This document shows, in pieces, positions 22,009 to 34,829 of a stretch of 64,000 nt of DNA. Source of the DNA: Artemia franciscana. Taxonomy: Eukaryota > Arthropoda > Branchiopoda > Anostraca > Artemiidae. Under the pieces are notes generated by a model that searched no databases, was not told where the DNA came from, and saw nothing but the letters and a program-made list of their open reading frames with translations. Position 1 is the stretch's first letter; each line of letters opens with the position of its first letter. The position numbers and the translations under genes were made by a program. The stretch spans positions 44,393,687 to 44,457,686 of the forward strand of contig NC_088863.1 in NCBI RefSeq assembly GCF_032884065.1, read 5' to 3'.

Positions 22009-22476
22009 TAGTTCGTTCTTTAATATAAAACCGGATTCAATATAAAATTACAAACAGGAAAAAGACTATAGCTTTTTCTTATTTGGAATAGTAAGAGACG
22101 AACTTCAGAGAATTAAGCACCAAACTAAACCCAATACTTGCAATGGTTTGTTCTTTACTAGGTTTCAGCCATCTCTAAAGCCATGGAAACGATGAAACTT
22201 ACGCAATCCCCATTTATAATTAACCAAAGCGATTCCTTTTATAATTTTCTTAGTGTATTAGCGAATTTACTATCATGTCTTGTATGTAACATATTTTTCA
22301 TACGTCTTCGATGGTACAATGGTAAGCATACCCGCTCGCAACGCGAGTGACCGGGGTTTGATTCCCCTTTCGAGGGAGTTTTAATATATTGACTTTAAAT
22401 ATAACTGTACAAGCCTATACTGTAGTTAAGTTGCCTATATAAGTTAGTGTAGGCAATAGTTCGTTCTTTATTATAA
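22009..22476. mobile_element. Possible short insertion with tRNA-like core and direct flanking repeats
   Basis: TAGTTCGTTCTTTAATATAA (22009-22028) recurs as TAGTTCGTTCTTTATTATAA (about 22457-22476) with one mismatch. Between them lies the tRNA-like sequence at 22305-22377. The arrangement resembles a retroposed element with target duplication, but the first repeat also abuts the 5' end of Helitron D. Confidence 0.35.
22305..22377 (+). tRNA. tRNA-like gene or relic, possible Val(AAC)
   Basis: Acceptor TCTTCGA pairs with TCGAGGG (G-U pairs included). The D-arm GTAC/GTAT region is weak. The anticodon stem CGCTC/GAGTG encloses a 7-nt loop GCAACGC with AAC in anticodon position, and the T-arm GGGG-TTTGATT-CCCC is good. 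Position 33 would be C instead of the invariant U, and two extra T follow the T-stem, so a working tRNA is doubtful. It could also be the head of a SINE. Confidence 0.45.
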
Positions 22477-22707
22477 TTGCAAAAGCACATAGAGGTGACA
22501 AATTCCTAATGCTATAAGAACAAAAGTTACTACAGTGCAATAGAAAAATGCAGTTTTTCGCTAAAAATTTATTATATTTTAAAAACAATTGTTTTAGTTA
22601 CAAAAGGCTTTCAATCCATCAATTGCCTTTAAAACGAGCTATTAGACAGCTCTCTACAATGTTCCAGTGCCAAGCTATCTGTAAAAAGAAGAACAGATGC
22701 CGCATAT

Positions 22708-22805
22708 GAAGAATATCGTGGTTGCAGCTACTTTTCTTGATTTTGAAGTCAATATATTTGCCTTGTTTTTCAAGCCAAGGGGCGGTAAGTTTCCTACACA
22801 TCGGT
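22708..22805. repeat. Repeat shared with 16500-16595
   Basis: GTGGTTGCAGCTACTTTTC, TTGATTTTGAAGTCAATATA and TTTTTCAAGCCAAG blocks in the same order as the copy on the other side of the Helitron nest. Confidence 0.6.
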
Positions 22806-23299
22806 TTCGGACAAGGCGGTTCTAATAGTGTACTTCAAGGCTTTTTTTTAGTGGAAACATTCAAAATGTGTTAAAATTGTAAAAAAACAGAACAAAAGAA
22901 AAGCACCTAAATAAGTCGATCTTTTGTCTTCTTATAGATACCTGCTCAGGCATTAATCACTTAGAAGAAAACATATTTTGGGGGGAGAGTGGTCTCGCAG
23001 CTTTACTATGAATTTTTGTTTTATGAATGTAAAAAGAACTATTTAAGGCAGTTCTATGGTTTTAGGTTCAAGTCACTTCAGACCTGGGTTGGCTAACCTT
23101 TTCGGATTACCTGAGTTTATTCACGACAATGCAAATTCAAGCTTAGGCTCAACCTTTGCCTCCCTGGATTGTTTATTCCTTGTTATTCAAGATCACCCCT
23201 GACTTTGTTTCTTTTCATTTTCTTTTTGTGTTATCCAAACTCTTGGACCGTTTGCCGTCAGAGAGCAGCGCAAAATTTCACTGACCTTCATCCGCTAGA
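22806..23299. other. Sequence inside composite insertion, nothing recognised
   Basis: AT-rich with no repeat match or coding frame of note. Confidence 0.5.
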
Positions 23300-23487
23300 C
23301 AATAGTGCAAAGGCAAGCGCTCAGTAAAATGAAAATTACAGAAAACAGAAATGGAAAAAAACACACACTAAGACAAAATAGAACAGAAACAGGTCGGAAA
23401 AAAACAGATGACCTGTTTCTGTTCTGTTCTGTTCTTTTTTTGAAAAACAGAAATAGTTTAGACAAAAACAGAAACAGTGCCGAGGCT
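23300..23487. repeat. Right end of the composite insertion, ACAGAAACAG-rich
   Basis: Contains inverted AACAGAAACAGGTC / GACCTGTTTCTGTT arms and ends GTGCCGAGGCT at the LINE junction, mirroring the left end at 11182. Confidence 0.65.
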
Positions 23488-24650
23488 TAATCTAAGCCCA
23501 GAAAGTTTTAATCCCCTAATTGATTCCATGTTCTCCCGTTGCCCTTGCTGTGCTTCTTTAGACGAAGTCCATCAAAATGGTCCAAGTAAATGGAGATAGA
23601 ACGCAACCCTGCTTAATTACTCATTATATACAAAATCAGCTGCTTACCTAATTTCCTACCTTGACTGCAGCAAAGTTATTTTCGTAAATAGGACTAATCA
23701 TTTTAATGTGTATAAATAAAAGATCAGCTGAATCAAACCTTACCCATAATCTATGAAATTGAGGACTCGAGGTGTTTGATGACTCAGATACTTCTCAATT
23801 ATTAATACAAGAGTGGAAATTTTGTCGACACACCCTCTATCCTTCCTTAAACCAAACTGTTCTTCCCTCAAGACCTAAAAAGTACGATCATACTAAATAT
23901 TTGTTACCTACAGAAACCAAGCTAATGCCTCAACAATTACCACGCTCACTCTTATCACCTTTCTTACAGAGGGGTTTCATCGGAGTTTTTCCCAAAATCG
24001 CCAGGTCCTTCCCCATGTTCAAGAATCATATTCATAATCTTCAATAGCTTATGACTGACCTCATAACCATCATATTTGAGAAGCTCATTTACCACACTAT
24101 CAACATCAATCCTTTTAGTACTGTCACTAATTCTTCCTAACAAAACAAATCCCCCTTCAAATCCAAACTATCACACCCTTTTCATTCTTTTCTTTATCTT
24201 TCCTTGTAATTCTACCACGGTTTAGCACATTTTTTAAATCTTACACCCATCTCTCTTATCACTAATTTTGGTCCCGTTCTTATCTTTAACTGGGACAGGT
24301 CCAGACTGACTATTGCCTCTCAATTTATTAACATGCCAGTACAACATATTACTATTATGCCATCTGGCTATATCTCCAGATCTTCGAAAATTTTACCACT
24401 GTGTTATAAAGTTCAAAACAACACGAAGTGTAGCCACGGCATAAAGTATTTATGCTCCACTTTTAAGATAGGCGGGTCTACTTCTGCTTCTTAATCTTTG
24501 ATTTTTTCATCAATCATTGGAATTTGGATTATTTAGGCATGGTAAGGGGTATATGACTTTATTATTATTTTATGCACTAATTACCTGCAGTTACTTTCTT
24601 GTAATTACTAGTAGTTTGAGTCAAATCCTGCACCATTTGTATGCTTAGAA
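23488..24650 (-). mobile_element. LINE, 5' half: reverse transcriptase N-terminal part (family A)
   Basis: The minus strand encodes RIDVDSVVNELLKYDGYEVS, HKLLKIMNMILEHGEGPGDF, then across frameshifts KPLCKKGDKSERGNC, VLREEQFGLRKDRGCVDKIS, VLNFIDYG, and a QGCVLSPFTWTILMDFV block. This is the fingers/palm region of a non-LTR reverse transcriptase, ending just before the YADD motif. The matching YAD-containing half is at 10390-11181. Many stops and frameshifts show it is dead. Confidence 0.85.
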
Positions 24651-27149
24651 CCAAATAAATTTAATCAATATTTAACCTGTTTCTTTTTCTCAAAAACTCA
24701 ACAAGGTTACGTCTCCTTCTAATTAGTTTAGGCAGCCTCGATACCAAGATACTATCCATTGTTATTAAGAATTTAATAACTTCATAACCTTTAGCGACAA
24801 TAGAGATCGCGCATCTCACAGAACAACCTTACTTTACAACATATGGTGGCAAAGGCGAATTAAATAGGTGAATTGAAACTGAATATTTGTGGGCATCAAG
24901 TCATGGCTAATTGTAGAAAAGCCAAGACAGATAGTCCAATTGAGCGAAGGCAATTCTGGCATTAAACCCCCTTATTAGGATTGTATAAAAATGATGGTAG
25001 TTCATTTGTTGATATATATGTCTATCTATTATCTGTCCATGCTTGATTCCTAAGGCAATAGAACTCTAGATAGCCATAGGCAACAGTCAAAGGCAAATCC
25101 AGTTGAGAAGGCAAGATATGTTCTTTAATTAAATCGAGGATGGCTTTGTTAGAGGGGGGAGGGGAAATCAAAATAACTTCCCTTACGGTGATATATGAGG
25201 CATAAAGAGGGGCCAGGTCCATGTTTCACAGGATTTGAAAACCAGTCCCATTAATGGGTGGAAATATCAAGTGTTATGTATATCCACCACCTCCTCCTGC
25301 AGAAAATAGTAGGGGCAAACAGCGTTAGGTAAAAAATATATAGAAAAAGCTATCGACAACGGGGGGGGGGCAACAAGTTACCAATCAAAATAGACCATGT
25401 AGAAGAAGATCCAGCTGTTATTGCTGCGGCAACCATGTTGTGGTTACCAGAGCTGTATCGTACTTAGGACCTTTATGTAGATTAAAATGTTGCGATTTAG
25501 AAAAAAATTAGTGAGTCACTTATTTTATGGTGTTTTAAGATCGAGGGTGTTATGGTGTTTTAATTCCCTTTATGGTGTTTTAATTCCCGGACCTGCGTTA
25601 CAGGTCATAAGCTTACAATTTTAGGAGAATTTTCCTTAAAATTTAGCATAAGAGATAGGGAAGTTCCTATTAGAACAATAGTATGTAAGCAGCTACCTTT
25701 CCAGTGCATTCTACGAGTAGGCGCGATAAGCAAATATAGAATTATGTGGGATCCAATTGCAGAAAATATTCCCCAAGTCAGACCCAAATACTAGACAAAT
25801 TTGTGCGGCATCTCAAAATAACAGCGAAACTCCTGAATATAGTTTATCAAATTTAACAATGAAAAACGGACCTTAGGAAGGGCTTAACAAATGGACCTTA
25901 GGAAGGGCAGGAAAGATTAAAATACAGATATAAAATCCTTAAACATTCCGGAATTGAGTAAAAATCTTAGTAGTCAAAAGGAACTTGTAATGATACCTCA
26001 AAAACGAGAAAACTGTGGAACGACAAAGACTGAATTTTTAATGCCTTTGAGTAAGCTCATTTTCCAGAAAATATTAAAACCCAAGTAGAAAATATTTATG
26101 GGAATATAAACGGATTTTTGCAAGACATAACAAGGTTAACAAGCTTAATTACACACAAACACCTACCGACGGTCCACAGATGAAGAGTCAGACTCTTACC
26201 TTCAGACTCTTACCTTTCAATAGGTAACTTTAAACTCAAAAATTTTATTTATTTTGAGTCAGCACAGATCGAATTCTTTTCATGTATTAATTCTTATCAA
26301 AATTCCTTTTTAGAGACGGATTACTATTAGCCAGAGTCACTTCTTACCGACAGTTCGTTGCTATGAACAGTTTGATTTCATTTCGTCCCTATGGTTTAGT
26401 GACTTTTCCACATTTTGCAAAGATATCCGCGCATCTTGGTTGACTTTCTTGTTTTATATCGTTTGTATTTCTGTCTCTTGTTTTGTTTCTAAATTTAACA
26501 CCCATTTACGAATAAAATGAAAAAAAGATCCCCCCCCCTTAAATTGGCTGCTCTAATCATTAGAAGAAAACACTTTTGGTACCCTTTAGGATGTAAAATA
26601 AGGGAAGTGGCTTGTAAATTCCAATATTCGATGAAAATAAATAAAATAACAAATACGTCGAAATGGTACACGTGGGATATCTAATTTAGACGGAACCAAA
26701 CTAGGGACAACATTTTAGAGGTACAAATTCCACCCTAACCCCCTTTATCAGAGGGAAAATCTTCGAAACATGAAATATTCAGGGTTGGTACAATTCAAGC
26801 AAGCAGTGGAGGAAAAATTTTTAGCAATTTTTTTGTTCTTGATATGTTTTTTTCCCATTTCAGTTCTTCACCGCATCTTCTTTTACACAGTTCTTTTACA
26901 TTTTACGATCTACAGACACAACTAAAGGACCCATTCACCTCAACTAACGGTGCAATGATAGCTTCTAAATTAATTTTAAAATAAGAATGACAAAAAATTA
27001 AAGAAAAAAACAATTGTTCATTGTGACAAAATTGATATATACAAACATTCAAACAATTATTAAGCAAACATTGATCAAAGCATTAAACAGTACGTTTGTT
27101 AGAGTAAGACTAAACATAAAAAATGAAATGATAGGTTGGCCAGATGAAA
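24651..27149. other. 3' flank of SYF2, little recognised
   Basis: About 2.5 kb of AT-rich sequence. Visible items are a three-copy TTATGGTGTTTTAATTCCC mini-repeat at about 25523-25588, a fragment of the repeat family of 2391-2905 at about 26270-26400, and G/C homopolymers. A 66-codon minus-strand frame (25022-25222) has no recognised domain. Confidence 0.55.
26270..26400 (-). repeat. Fragment of the unclassified repeat family
   Basis: GAATTCTTTTCATG, a GGATTACTATTAG block and CTTACCGACAGTTCGTTGC match 2780-2905 in order. Confidence 0.5.
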
Positions 27150-27315
27150 TCAAATAGCTGTTCCTCTTTCGAGATTTTGCTTGATCTCCTTTGTGTAGTT
27201 GCCATAAAATCTTTCCAACTTTTTGTTGAATCTTGCATTTCTTTCATTGATGTAATCGATATCTGCATCTTCATCATATTTCCGTCGACGGCTAAACTTT
27301 TCCCTTTTTTCTACC
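27150..27315 (-). CDS. SYF2: SYF2, last coding exon with stop codon
   Basis: The exon opens after a CTTTCCAG acceptor with G, completing Gln, and encodes [16 protein letters not shown], then [17 protein letters not shown], then [19 protein letters not shown] and TAI before TGA at 27150-27152. This is the most conserved part of SYF2 and ends where the family ends, so the C-terminus is complete. The visible protein totals about 199 residues against about 243 in human. No canonical AATAAA was noticed in the 150 bases after the stop. A longer open frame extends 5' of the acceptor on the same strand, but those residues are intronic. Confidence 0.96.
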
Positions 27316-30300
27316 CTGGAAAGAGGAATACAGTTACTGCGATAAAACAGAAGGTTATGGTGACCTATTAAGAGAAAGTGCTGCAAGTGAACGACTAAGC
27401 CTTTTGAGTCGAAGCTACACTTTTTGGACAAGTGAATTTTCTTACTTAGATATTGGGCCAGGGACCCCAGCTATTTCAGATAAATGTCCTTCTATTCTTT
27501 TCATAGTCCAGCATTTTTTTTTTTTTTTAGCTTTCGTTTCCCTTTTTCGTTACAAACTTTTTCAGGCCTTAAGCTGATTATCTAAGGCTCAAAGAAACAA
27601 CACATGCAGTACGATTAATCAGTTAGGCTAGAAAGATTTACGTCTTTTTGTATGAACGGGAAGTTCATGGATTCTCTTAAACAGAATTTTTCGCCATTTA
27701 CGATTGGTAAGAGCGCTTTAGAAGGGAGGTACTTGTATACTTGTATATGTGCCAAGAGAAGGCTTATTATTTATCATTTCGTTAATTATTTTTTTTAGTA
27801 TGATTTTCTATGCTTATATTTCCTGGCTATTGTTTTTTCTTTATCCACTTGGTTATAACGCAGGGGTCACGTCTCTCCAAATAGGCTCTCTAATTGTGAC
27901 AGACTGAGGTGGCTACTGAGTGTATGAAATCGAGGCAGTATCAGCTAAGAGCGATTTTAAGTTTAAGTTTTCTCCAGAACAGTTATTCCGCAATGTACTA
28001 GCAGTCTCCTCGTAGTTTCTATAGTTATTTTCTTTAGGACTGAAGTGTTTGCCTCAGTAATACTACTTCCACTCTCTTAAGTCTATAACACTTAGCTTCA
28101 CAAACTTTGTCTCTACATAATAAAGTCAAGGAAGTTGAATCGTAGCAGGGTTTATTTAAGGCTACTTTAAGGAATACTTTTGGAATAAAAGAAACGCATT
28201 ACAAATTGAAAATTTTTGTTCTAATTGTTGAGTTATTGTTACGAAAGAAAACGCTGTAGTTCCTTTCTCTTGAATGTATTAACGGCATTCGTGAGTTAAT
28301 CGAATGGAAGGGAACATAATGCATACTGAAGAATTTTTATGACAAAAAAAAAAGTTCAACCGCACTAGGGGTGCCCAATGACGAGAAGGCAGCCTCCAAA
28401 ACAACCAAGCCGATGTTGCATTTGTGTAATTGCTGTAGAATGCTCCAAAGATAAGCCTGTTAAGCGTCAACTACTTTTTTTGGATATTTTAAAGTTTTTC
28501 AATTTGTTAGCATAGAAGGTAAAGAAACAATACTATCAATTTTTGAAAATGAAGAATTCAGTGCCACTGAGAGGAGAGGAGGTGGGACGACACAAAGGCA
28601 TACTTTGTACCTCAGTCACGAATTTTTTTTTTACCTTAGACGAAGGAACAATCTGAAGTAGTATCTAATTGTGTTTCGATTATGACTCCACTTCCTACTA
28701 CTGTTAACCAACTAAACTGCTAACTGTTAACCTACTACTGTCCCCAATTTTCTTTAATTTTGGCTTTGCATGGCAACTCTTTGCGTTTTGATTATGTTCT
28801 TTTGTAAAATGTATGCAAACTCCTTAGGAAAAGCCTTAAGTTTGAAGCTCTCACGATTGGTCACTGATTTATTCTTTGCGTTGTTTTCTGTTCATGAATA
28901 ATCATTTCTACTTTCTAAAATCTCAGAGCTATCCCATGAAAAACTGAAACAAAAACCCGAACGACAAAGTTTCTATTTCCGAATTATTGCACTCACTGGG
29001 ATATTCAGTGCAACTGTATTAAGGGGAATGGCCTCGGCTCACCTTCCCTCCAAAATTTCGTGATTTCTACGATTTTTCAATAGCTTCTAACAAATTTTCA
29101 GAAAAATTAACTTTGGAGGAAAGATTCTTCTTTAAGCTAAGTAAGGTCAATAATATAATTGAAGTTAAACGTCAAGAAACCCTGTTCTTTGAAAAACAAA
29201 ATAGGCAAAAGACGAATTTCGCTCAAAATAAACAAGCACGCAGCAGAAATAAAAGATGGAAAACCCCTCTGTACTGGGTGATTTCAATTTTGGAATTAGA
29301 GGTATGTGTAATTTATGAATTTTAGACAACAGAATACTTCACCTATTGTGCTACAACAAACAGGAACAAACTGTTAATTGGCACAAAAACGAAATAAAGT
29401 TGACGGTCATAGTGTGCACAACAGCACACATAATAAAGAGTAAAGTACTTAATGTCTTTTAAGTCTTCTTGCATACAATTAATGATAGAAATAAATTTGA
29501 ATGAAAACTCAATCGCATTAATCATGGGATATAAACCCATTTCTTAGAAAGAAATTTCAGGGCACCAAGCTCAGTTTTGCGTTTTTTAGTGCTGTAGTGG
29601 CACAAGTTTTTTTTTAAATAAAATCGAAAGTTCAATAATTAAGAAACCAATAGTTAGAAATCAGGCCACATGAATCTAGGCCAATCAGAAAAGATTCGAA
29701 AGAAGAATTTTACATAGTTTTTAGCAACTTACATGAATTTTGAAAAAGAAACTGAAGATGCACAGTGGCTTCATGACAAAGAGTAAGTGTGAGTATTTAC
29801 ACATAATATGGACTCTATAGAAATTATACAATTGTTCATCACTAAGAGTTTTCATAAAAAAAGGAGAGAAAATTAAAGCATATAGGTATACAAATGTCAT
29901 GAGAAAAGCTTAAAAAACTTCGGAAAAAAGGCCTTTAAAAAGTATGTGAAGAAACCCTCATAAAAATCCGTTGCAAGAAAAAAAATAAATAAAAATTCAG
30001 CCGTCCAGAATTGTGAACTTAGAAATATTATGGAAGCGTGAGGCCTTCATAACAGACGTTGAGCACCAAATTTGAAGAATCTGACCTCTATAAAAACTTT
30101 TACAAATCTGTATCACCAACTGTGCTCAGAAGTAAAATAAAAACACAGCGAGATAAAAAGAATGTCCGAGAAATTTTGAAAAATGTCAGAACAAAAGAAC
30201 ATAAAAAGTAAGGTATTTAAGAATAGGTCTATAAAGATGAAAAAAAGAAAAGCCTCTCGAAAATCCATAGCAGGAGGAAAAGAAGAAAATTTAGTCATCG

Positions 30301-31043
30301 AAACTTTTGAATTTTGAAATATTACAAAAATAAGAGGCACAGGCTTTATGACCCAAACAGCAAACGTAAAAATTTTCCCTCTGAAGAAATTTTACAACTT
30401 TATATTACCAACAGGGTTCATAAGGAGAATAATAATACACAGAAATGCAAATGATGGAAAAATTTTTAACTAAAGATATCCGAGACTTGACTTTCCCCAT
30501 GCGTTACTAACAAGTCTATCTTTTGGCCAGAATCGCATATCGAAAAATTTCTTCACTATTTCAAACATTCATACTAAATGACCTTTATAGCAAGTTTTAA
30601 TAAAATTGACTTAGGGCATGGGCAATGCATGTTTAAATAAAAATATCCTATAGTTATGTTTGAATCTCATATTCTAGAGTTATTAAACCTGATTTGATTG
30701 GATTTGTATACAGTTTTTATTCAACGCAAAATGTTTTATTAGGATTCTTCCAAAGCAAGAATTACAGTTTTTGAGGTGTAAATTCTTTCAATTTTTTTCT
30801 ACTTTTATTATTATTTTGTGAAATCTTTTAGAAATTTAGTGTTTCGTTTTTCTTCGTTTTCCTGTTGATAAAGGCTACATCGAGCTAAAATCTTCGGAAA
30901 TTACTTAATTTGTTTCCACTGTCGAAAAGTCTTACTCATTATTTATAAATACAGCTGTTTTTGAATAACTTATAGATGGAAAGACAGTATGACTTACAAA
31001 AGTACTTAGACTATCCAATGATCACATAAAAAGCAGCACTTAC
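27316..31043 (-). other. SYF2 last intron, no further gene seen
   Basis: About 3.7 kb of AT-rich DNA bounded by GTAAGT and CTTTCCAG splice sites on the minus strand. It contains homopolymer runs and scattered short open frames without recognisable domains. I see no clear transposon coding sequence here. Confidence 0.7.
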
Positions 31044-31211
31044 TGTTTTTCCAGATCTTGCACCATTCTATCAATTGCTTCTGGCGTATCTTTATGCAGC
31101 CCTTGCACAATGGTGCTGGAATTAGCATAAAAAGAATCACCAAGCTTTTCTCTCTGTCGTTCGTAGGCCTCCATATCTGGTTTTATCTGCTTCGTGAGAC
31201 GGTCATATTGT
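31044..31211 (-). CDS. SYF2: SYF2, third recognised exon
   Basis: This 168-bp exon encodes [19 protein letters not shown], then [20 protein letters not shown], then [17 protein letters not shown] and the first two bases of a glutamine codon. This is the core of the SYF2 family domain. The acceptor is CTTAG before ACAATATGACC and the donor is CA-GTAAGT. The first A completes the arginine codon begun in the previous exon, which confirms the phase. The next intron is about 3.7 kb. Confidence 0.96.
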
Positions 31212-32489
31212 CTAAGAAAGAACAAAAATTATAGCAAAATTTGGTAGAAACTGAGCTAGTTCAATGGGAAAATCAGGCAATATCTCCGTCCCATAGAATA
31301 AGTAAACGTAACTTGAAAAAAAAAACAAAAAAACAACTGTTCCAAGATTCTCGACATAGGCACATATAGGTCCGAGCCGTAGAAAGGGTATTAAAAAATT
31401 TTTCCGGGGAAAGGGGGACAATGCAATACAAATACAAAAAAAGAAGCATGAACAATTCAAAAAAGGACGCCGTTAGTTCCATATCTTTCAAAATTTTCTT
31501 TCCGTCCGACTAATCTAAGGGGGGGTATACCCATCCTACTTAGTGTGCCTGTATGCTTGAATAAGGAATAGATAATATAAAAAAGACAGAAAACCAAAAT
31601 GATATTTTTTCAAAAAAAAAAAAAAACAGAGATATTCGGGCCGCTTCCAGCATCCCTTTTTGATCGTAAATTAAACGTCTCTGTCATGCCTAAATCACAT
31701 CAGACATTTTTCTTCTTCTAAAGCAATGGTCAAAAATCATTTGATGACCGGTTTTAATGGGGGGGGGGATCAGCATGGCAATACATCCCACTTTCCCCAT
31801 GATCTACATAGGCCTAATGACCGTCCCTTTGAGAACAGGTTAGAAACAGAGTTGACAATTATATCCAGAGTGAGGAAGTGTCAGCGTCAGACACAAATTA
31901 TAGATATGAAAGCGACGATATAACTAGCATATAAAAAAAGGAAAAAAAGTTTACATCAGTAGCTCAAACCATGTGAAGTATGTTCAACACCAGTTACCCA
32001 GTGGACATGTCAGTATAAGAGGCGAAAGCACCATGTCCATTGGTTCTTACATATCATGATTTTAAGAAGAAGCAATAATTTTCGTTGGTTCTGGAAAACA
32101 ACATGGAAAATAGCTTCCAGTTGAACGTCTGACAGCTGATTTTCAGTTTACCGTCAGGAAAACAGCAAGGAGAAGTGTTGTTTACATAAAAAGCAAGCTA
32201 CGATATAAACGATGATTAAACAAACGCTTTGCAGAAGATAGCACTTCAAAAAATAAGAAGCTATATTTGTTTACTGGTGATAACAATAAAAAATAGCATT
32301 TGTTCTAGGGGGACATTGACCACCCTCCCTTCTTTCCGACCCCCCTAAGAATTAGATTATATTTTAAAGTTTAGCTAATTACTGATTTTTTTTTTTTACT
32401 AATACGATTTAGAATATACAGGTTAATAAATAATTAGACAGCAATGCATATTCGAGATGTAATCGAGTCGTACTAACCACCTTCAAAAT

Positions 32490-32780
32490 TAACAAAAAAA
32501 AGTTCTTTTCCACAAAAGAAGAATTTTCAAAGAAAAGTGAAGAGCTACATTAAACGAAAGATGGGCAAAAATGAAGTCAAGTAGCAATTCTAGTGTAACT
32601 GAATACTAATCACTATCAATAAATTAGTAAAGCCCAAGATTGACAGATATTACAATAAATAATCAAATCAAACTTGAAATGGACAAAAACAACCACAAAC
32701 AGGAGCAGGGCTAACGCCCCTTATGTCTTCTTTAGACCAGAATGTCAGTTTGCCCTTTCCTGAAAATAATTTGTGCTTTG
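32490..32780. repeat. Single arm of the 7320-7985 inverted-repeat element
   Basis: TTTTCAAAGAAAAGTGAAGAG, CATTAAACGAAAGATGGGC, AAATGAAGTCAAGTAG and CTTTAGACCAGAATG blocks match the left arm of that element in order. Confidence 0.65.
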
Positions 32781-33059
32781 AGTTGTGTTTTTATTTGTCA
32801 GAAGATCAACGAAAAAAAAAAGACTATCAAGAGAGAAAATCACAATAATAACCAAGAATACTGAAAAGAACTAATGCAGATTGACAGTTTGATATATTGA
32901 TATTTATTCCTGAAACTCTCAGTAATTGTTGTATTTAGAAACATTATAAAAGAGAAAATATCTAAAAGGTTATTTTTTAAGTTTGACTTGATTATTTGCT
33001 GCAGTTTCTGTTCAATTAAGGTTTCACTTATTTGTTGATAGTAATGTATGTTCATCTTG

Positions 33060-33330
33060 GATAAAAATATTGCATTTAGATTTAGTTCAATATACCCCTT
33101 AACATACCTGGAATGTTTCAACTTCATACCCTTAACCACCCCTGAGGTGTTGCAGATACACCCTTTTGACAACCTGGATTCACTTTTTGATTTAACGTTC
33201 AACATCTCCCTCAACATGCCCTGAAATTTTCAACTTTATACCATTAGCCATTCCTAAAAATTGTAGATGCTCCCTTTTAAAGGTCTCAATGCACAAAGTT
33301 TCTTTTTAGTTTAATACTCCCCTAAAAATA
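33060..33330. repeat. AGT-core repeat family, without triplets
   Basis: TTTAGTTCAATATACCCC, CTGGAATGTTTCAACTTCAT, TTTTGACAACCTGGATTC and CATGCCCTGAAATTTTCA match the units at 4255-5315. Confidence 0.65.
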
Positions 33331-33539
33331 TTCTGAAGGTTTAAAATTAATAAAAAATAGCTCTAAAGAATTAAAATTAACAAAAATAATCTTGGATGTA
33401 CATAGTATTTTCGGCTTAGCATAACATCCCCTGAAAGTTCCAAGGCAATACCCTATTCTGGTACTATTACTACATATGTTGCATCTATACTATTTTGACA
33501 ACCGGAACACGCTTAAAATCTTATAAATTAGTTCAATAG

Positions 33540-34188
33540 TTGTAGTAGTAGCAGCACTACGAGTAGTAGCGGTAGTTATATCAATAGAAGTAGCACTAGC
33601 AGTCACAGTAACAGTCGTGATTGCAGTAGTAGTCGCAGTCACAAGTAGTTGCAATCGCATATAGTCACGGTCGCAGTGGCAAGTAGTCACGGTCAAAACG
33701 GCAAGTAGTCTCCGTTACAGTGGCAAGTAGTCGCCGCCATAGTAGTAAGTGGTTGCAGTAAAGTCACAAGCAATTGCAGTCATAGTTGCAAGAAGTCACA
33801 GTCCCAAGTAGTCGAAGTAGTCACAGCCGTAGCTAGTTACAGTCGTAGCTGCAAGTAGTTGCAGTCGCAGCCATAGATAGTGGAAGTCGCAGTCTCAGTC
33901 ACAATTAGTCACAGTCGCAAGTAGTCGGAGTCGCAAATAATCACAGTCTTAATTAAATGTAACAGTAGTCACAGTCGCAGGTAGTCCCAGTTTCAAGTAG
34001 TCGCAGTCGCAAGAAGTTATAGTTGAAATTACAAGTAGTTGCAGACGCTGTTGTAGCAACAACCGCAAGTAGTTGCAGTCAAAAAACAGTCTCAGTTGCA
34101 ATCGAATGTAGTCGCAGTTACAAACTTACACAGTCGTAAGTAGTCGCAGTCGCAGCTATGACAGTAGTAGTAGTAGTAGAAGTATCCA
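33540..34188. repeat. Minisatellite of GTAGTCGCAGTCGCAA-type units
   Basis: About 650 bp of short degenerate units (6-18 bp) built from AGTAGT, CGCAGT and CACAAGTAG phrases, ending in a pure AGTAGTAGTAGTAG run. It lies in the SYF2 intron. The 68-codon threonine-rich frame is an artefact. Confidence 0.85.
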
Positions 34189-34189
34189 C

Positions 34190-34800
34190 AAAGTGTCTCG
34201 TGGTAAGTTCAACATCCCATTCGACGTGTCCTAAAAGTTTCAACTTAATACCCTAAACCATTCATAAGAATTTGCTGATACGTCCTTTTGAAACCTGCAT
34301 ACTCATAGTGTGTTCTGATTTAGTTCAGCATCCTCCTCAACATTCTTCGAAAGTTTCACCTGAGTATCCTTAGTCTTAGTGGGAGTAGTAGTGTGCATAG
34401 TGGCTTTTTTTCCCCTCAATATCCCAGTCAATATGCCCTGAAAGCCTCGACTTAATACTCTAAGCTGTTCCTAAGATATTGTTAACGTGCCCTTTTGACA
34501 ACCTGTATGCATATTATGTGTTTTTATTTAGTTTAACATCCCCTAAACATTTCCCAGAAGTTTCACCTTAATACCCTCAGCCTTTGTAGTAGTAGTAGTA
34601 GTAATATGCACAGTTTCTTTTAGTTAGTTCAACAATCAACACACCCTGAAAGTTTTAACTTATTATCCTAAGTTGTTTTCCAGATATTACTGATATGTCC
34701 TTTTGAAAATCTGAATGCATAAAGGGTGTTTCCACTAAGTTCCCCCTCGACATTCCCTGGAAGTTTTACCTTAATGATCTTAGCCGTTTTGGAGACCAAG
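34190..34800. repeat. AGT-core repeat family, about three units
   Basis: The blocks TTCAACATCCC, TCCTAAAAGTTTCAACTTAATACCC, GATATTGTTAACG, TTTTGACAACCTG and AGTAGTAGTAGTAATATGCACA recur with a spacing of about 150-220 bp. Confidence 0.75.
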
Positions 34801-34829
34801 GATCAAACATACCCCCAATCCCAGTAAAA

